From Tiliqua scincoides (Eukaryota > Chordata > Lepidosauria > Squamata > Scincidae): DNA of 64,000 bases. A model generated the notes under the pieces. It saw only the letters and a list, made by a program, of their open reading frames with translations, made no database searches and had not been told where the DNA came from. The first letter of the stretch is position 1. Every line of letters starts with the position of its first letter. Position numbers and translations under genes: made by a program. Of the stretch, positions 59,611 through 64,000 are shown piece after piece. The DNA lies in NCBI RefSeq assembly GCF_035046505.1, contig NC_089823.1, positions 27,018,388-27,082,387 on the forward strand, read 5' to 3'.

Positions 59611-62455
59611 ATATAAAACAATGCACTTTGCCAAATTGCATTCATACAGCAGGAAAAGGCTCCAAGAAGTGCAAAGTTTTCCCACAGCAGCCATGCTTTT
59701 GGATTGGATCAGCCATGCTGGTTCAGTTGTTCAGTTGTACCCCATGCTGCTGGTTCAGTTGTACCCCAGTTGTATTTTGGAGTAGCTCTGATAAGGATGA
59801 GCAGTCCCCTTATAGCTTTTAGGTGTCCATTGCATTGAATCAGTGTATGTAATACTAAAAAAAAAAAATTCTGGTGCATTGTAAATAATGGTAGGCGGTT
59901 AGGAACCCTGCTCTCTGCTCACAGGGAAGAGCTTTCCCCACAATTCTCATGCTTGCCTTGAAAGGTTTGCTCACAGTTTAAAGCCTTTCATCTATGGCTG
60001 TTGTTCTTACAGTGTCAGATGTGTTCCAAGGAAGGATAGGATTATAAAAACAAACAAAAAAGCAAAATAATACAAGTCCTCCCTGAGATTTCCATAGCTT
60101 CCTTTTAATTAACACAAGGACCTTGCTGATATATGTGCTTCCCTGTTTATGTTGTTGTGACTTGTGTTGGTAACCAGTGTCACAATGCTTTTTGCATCCT
60201 TGAGAATCTTTCCTTTGGAACAGTTTAAACAGTGCCACATGTCCATGTGACCCTGTTCTGTCATCCTTTCATTGGCCTGCCTCTGGAAAAGGAGCATGTA
60301 TGAAACAATGCCACCTAAAAAAAAGTTGTGTTTGTCTATTTTAATCATGCTACATTTGAAGCACAGTATAACACACTTTGTTTTAAAAGGCCCCGGGCAA
60401 CTCCAGTGAATTGAAGACTTTAATGCAGACATCATCGATCAGTTGTTGGAGTTTGACAGCATTGATAGTTCTTTCTGGATTCATTTGCCTCTTGCCTCTT
60501 AACTTATAGAGAGGAAATTGTGAGTGGTACAATTTGAATAAGGATAATTCAGTTGAGTGACTTGTTCAAGCAAAAGGGGTTTCTGGGCAAGGACTGCAAG
60601 GAGCCCTTGCAACACAATGCTGCATATTTCACGGTGACACCTTTTTTTTTAAGTATGGGATATGATGGAGAGGAAGAATGTGTTGTGCGTGATGTTATTG
60701 CAATGTGTTTTTTATCACTCCAATATAGTACTTTCCCTTTTGGTGTACTGTGATATATTGCTTTTCAGTATGCAACCCAGTATATAGTTGGTGAGAATGA
60801 ATGTTTTTCCTTTAATATAGACAGGTACTGCACAGTGCGTAAAAGGGCAGGAATGAGCCACACCAACCAATCTAGCTGGTCTGGTGTCATACCTTAAGCT
60901 GTTTTGTATCTGAACAGAAAACTCAAGAAAAAATGATTTTATGGGCATCAGTAGTTCAAGAATACTACAATTGGAAAATATGCTAGAGAATGGTTTAAGT
61001 AAGGACACAGTGCAGCTGTGTTATTAAAGCAAAACAGGTTTCAAAGTACTGTAGTCAGTATTTGAATGAGAATGTTATGGAGATCTCTACTAAGGAACTT
61101 TGAGATTCATGATAAGTGCAAATAAATCCTATCTTTACAGTGTCTTAAAACAAGCATTTAATAGAAAGCTGAAATAAAATGGTGTGACAGTGTTTCTAAA
61201 GGCAATATTTAAAACAGGTTCCCTCTATTATTGTAGGATCAGACTTCATAATAGCCTTCTGCTGATATTTACAAGATGACACTTAAAAATGGCTTTTTCT
61301 TATTGAACATTGAAAAGGGGTTTTCATTTTCCTTTTCACCTCACAGTGGCATTTCCCATACCAATTGTTGCATTGAAAATAGCTTAAACATAAAAATGGA
61401 AAAAACTCTTCTGGAATTGTGTGAGCGTGAAGTGTTATCAGGCAGTGGGTGAAAATTGGCAAGGCTGATCTCGTCTTTTGATTCTTATTGCTATTTCTGT
61501 TATCTGGGGAAACAGACATCATATGAACAAAATGGAGAGAGGTTAAAATGCAGCACAACTTTAAGAATTCTCTTTTACCTTCACCTTAATTTTCTGTGTT
61601 GGTAGAATGATTGCTGATACTTTGCTAATTAAAGTGAGAATATCTCACTGAGCACACACATTTACTTGTTGTGTCCTGTGTTAGATCAAACCAACTAGAC
61701 TTGTCAGGAAACTGATAAAATCTACATTATTTCTACCATAAAAATCTAAAGCAGGGATGTAAGAAACCCCTTTTCATTGTTTATCAAGTCTGCTTCCCAA
61801 GCATGTACAGTATTCAGATTCAAGGCCTCCTACGTTAGTCACAGTTATAACACTGTCCAGGATCAAACCTTGAAAGACCTCCAAGGAAAATTGAAGGACA
61901 AACCATTGAAGGTACCACTTCAGTATACTCTTACACCGGATTGGTGAACAGAGAGTGTAATCAATAGTTTTATGCTGGTGAATGTTATTCAGGAAAGCTG
62001 CTATATCTGAGGCTATAGACCTCCCCTGCCCCCACCATTGTATTTTCAAGAGTGTGATAAAATCTAGAAGGCAGCTTATAGATTTCTACTTATTTTTTCT
62101 TTCCTGGCAGAGTGCAGGTCCTCTGCATGCAAGTTGTTAAGTTTAAAGACCAATAGTAATCTCATATCTTATTATGGCAAAACATAATAATTGTGAATTT
62201 AACCCCATTTCAAATATTTAGCTATTTCAGTTTCACAGATATGGAAGTAAACATGTGTATATACTGGGCTTGAAGTTTCAGTATAAATCATTAAATTATG
62301 ATTTGAAGATATTTTTACTGTTACTTAGGTAATACCCCCCTGTGTTGCTCTGCATTATACAGTTAGAAAGATTCTCCACTACAGTGAATAATTTAGGAAG
62401 TAGGGCTAGGAGAGGAAAGGAATGGGGTAAGCCATGAGGTGTTTTGAATAATAAT
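59611..62455. other. Intron of the plus-strand gene, no exon recognised
   Basis: About 2.8 kb of AT-rich, largely unique sequence. I searched by eye for B3GLCT exon 2-3 peptides (for example FVIQSQSNSFHAK-like) and found none. A short tandem TGGTTCAGTTGTACCCC occurs near 59717-59770. Confidence 0.4.
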
Positions 62456-62459
62456 AAAT

Positions 62460-64000
62460 AAATAGTGTGAGACCATCTGATTTCCTGCTTGACCATTGCC
62501 CAGTGAGGTTTTATAGGATCTGCTGGGTGGGTGGGGGGAGGGGTCTGGCTGAATAGGTGGGAAGTGTGGTTAATATGTCAGTCAAGGATAGGAGTGCTGT
62601 CAGTGGCATTGAAAAGGGCAGTGGTGCCCCCCCTTCTGAAGAAGCCCTCCCTAATTCCCAATGTACTGGATAATTTCTGACCAGTTTCAAACCTCCCCTT
62701 CCTGGGCAAGGTGGTTGAGCAGGTGGTGTCATCTCAGTTCCAGAAGATCCTTGATGAAACACATTATCTGGATTCCTTTTAGTTGGGCATCAGAACAGAG
62801 ACAGCTCTGGTCACACTGGTGGATGATGTTCTCTGGAACCTAGATGGAGAGTGCATTCCTGGTGGTCCTGCTGGACCTCTTAGCAACTTTTGACACCATT
62901 GAACACATAACCTTCTGAGGTTGCTGGCCGAGTTGGGGCTTGGAAGTGCTGTTTTGCAGTGGTTTTGCTCCTTCGCCGACAGGTCCCAGAAGCTGGAGGG
63001 GGGTGCCATTTCAGCACCCTGGCCATTGGTATGTGGGGTGCTGCCGGGGCCTATCATCTCCCATGATTTTTAATATCTCCTGAAAGCCACTGGGAAGGGT
63101 CATCTGGGAATTAGGAGTGGGGGATATCACTATGCTGATAATCCCTAGCTCTATCCTTTCCATCTAATACGGGGAGAGGGGATATCAAAGTCTTGCAGCG
63201 TTACCTGGAGGCAGTTGAGAACTTAGTGGGAGTTAACAAACTGAAATGAAATCCAGACAAAACCGAGACGATTCTTGATCCAGAAATTCATAATGCAGAT
63301 GCTGATCTATCAACCTGTTCTGAATGGGATAGCACTCCCTTTGCACGAAAAGGTGTGCAGGTTGGGAGCCCTCCTGGATCCACAGCAGCTCTTGGATCCC
63401 AGGTGGTGGCTGGCTGATGTGCCAGCTGTGGCTGTCCGTGAGTTGGTCAGACTTGACCGCAGTGGTCTGTTCCTTGGTGGCATCTCGTTTAGATTACTAT
63501 AGTGTACTCTGTATGAGAGTGCCCTGTAAGATGGTCCCTCCAGAAACTGTAATTAGTGCAGAATGCAGTGGCCATGTGGCTACTGGGGTTTGTTGGTTTG
63601 ATTCTATCAGACCACTGCTCCAGCTGCTGCCAGTTCATTTTGAACTTAATTCAAGGTGCTAGTTGTGTCCTTGAAAGCATTTTATGGGTTAGACCCAGGG
63701 TACTCAAGAGACCCCCTCCTCCTGTATATGTCAGTTGAGATCTTCAGAAAGGGGACTTCTGTGTGTGCCACCCCAATTAGAAATCAATGGGGCGGTGGCA
63801 GGCAGTAGAGCCTTTTATGTGTCAATGCTACAGTTGTGGGACTCCCTCCCGTGCAACTGCCCCCTTCCTTGAAGTGTTCCAAAGGGAACTAAAAACGCTT
63901 TCACTTCAGTTGGCATTTATGTTGTACATGGGTAGGTTTACTATGATGGTGTGTTATTGTTTTTACCCCTGCTTATTGGTGTGTTATTGTTTTTACCCCT
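62460..64000 (+). mobile_element. L2-clade LINE, decayed, running off the window
   Basis: Translations include PVSNLPFLGKVVEQVVSSQF, TETALVTLVDDVLWNLDGE, a YADN catalytic-box remnant near 63137, and LNGIALPLHEKVCRLGALLD (63315). This is the RT region through ORF2 C-terminus, with several frame changes and stops. More complete at the 5' side but more decayed than the copy at 45585. The last 54 bp repeat TGGTGTGTTATTGTTTTTAC twice. Confidence 0.85.

Overview
The window is vertebrate nuclear DNA, most likely from a squamate reptile (lizard or snake). The evidence is a spliced chaperone gene, CR1 and L2 LINEs, MIR-like SINEs, many hAT-type DNA elements, and a 90-bp palindromic element whose sequence I associate from memory with squamate genomes. 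There are no bacterial-type operons, CRISPR arrays or phage genes.

Left part (about 1.2-27.2 kb, minus strand): a complete HSPH1 gene (HSP105/HSP110, the large HSP70-like co-chaperone). All 18 coding exons could be placed with GT-AG introns and consistent phases. They give an uninterrupted 852-residue protein, against 858 in human HSP105alpha from memory. The gene runs from a CpG-island promoter near 27.05 kb to a polyadenylation signal at 1.255 kb. The promoter has a TATA-like box, a three-unit heat-shock element 12 bp upstream of it, a second heat-shock element and an inverted CCAAT box. Exon 12 is a 126-bp phase 0/0 exon at the position of the segment that separates HSP105alpha from HSP105beta. 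The introns hold most of the transposons, several nested.

Middle (27.2-50.5 kb): an intergenic stretch with no host gene that I can recognise. It holds minisatellites, hAT-type elements (several foldback), CR1 and L2 3' ends, MITEs with AATCCTA termini, and one fossil fragment of a DIRS-like retroelement whose ORF1 resembles the LAP2-alpha C-terminal domain.

Right part (50.5-64 kb, plus strand): a CpG island with a short first coding exon (ATG, leucine-rich hydrophobic segment, splice donor). It is probably exon 1 of B3GLCT, the neighbour of HSPH1 in other vertebrates. That name rests on gene order, not on homology. I found no second exon before the window ends. The first intron holds a 2.6-kb CR1 copy with a 475-codon reverse-transcriptase frame inserted in an older hAT element, and an L2 copy running off the right edge.

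The most unusual material is the palindromic MITE. Two 90-bp copies sit inside one hAT-type element with 3-bp target duplications that can be checked against unfilled sister copies in the same window. Six degenerate units form a tandem array abutting the B3GLCT promoter. A strongly GC-shifted copy lies inside the HSPH1 CpG island. I did not find a convincing new molecular system; the novelty is in repeat architecture and promoter context.
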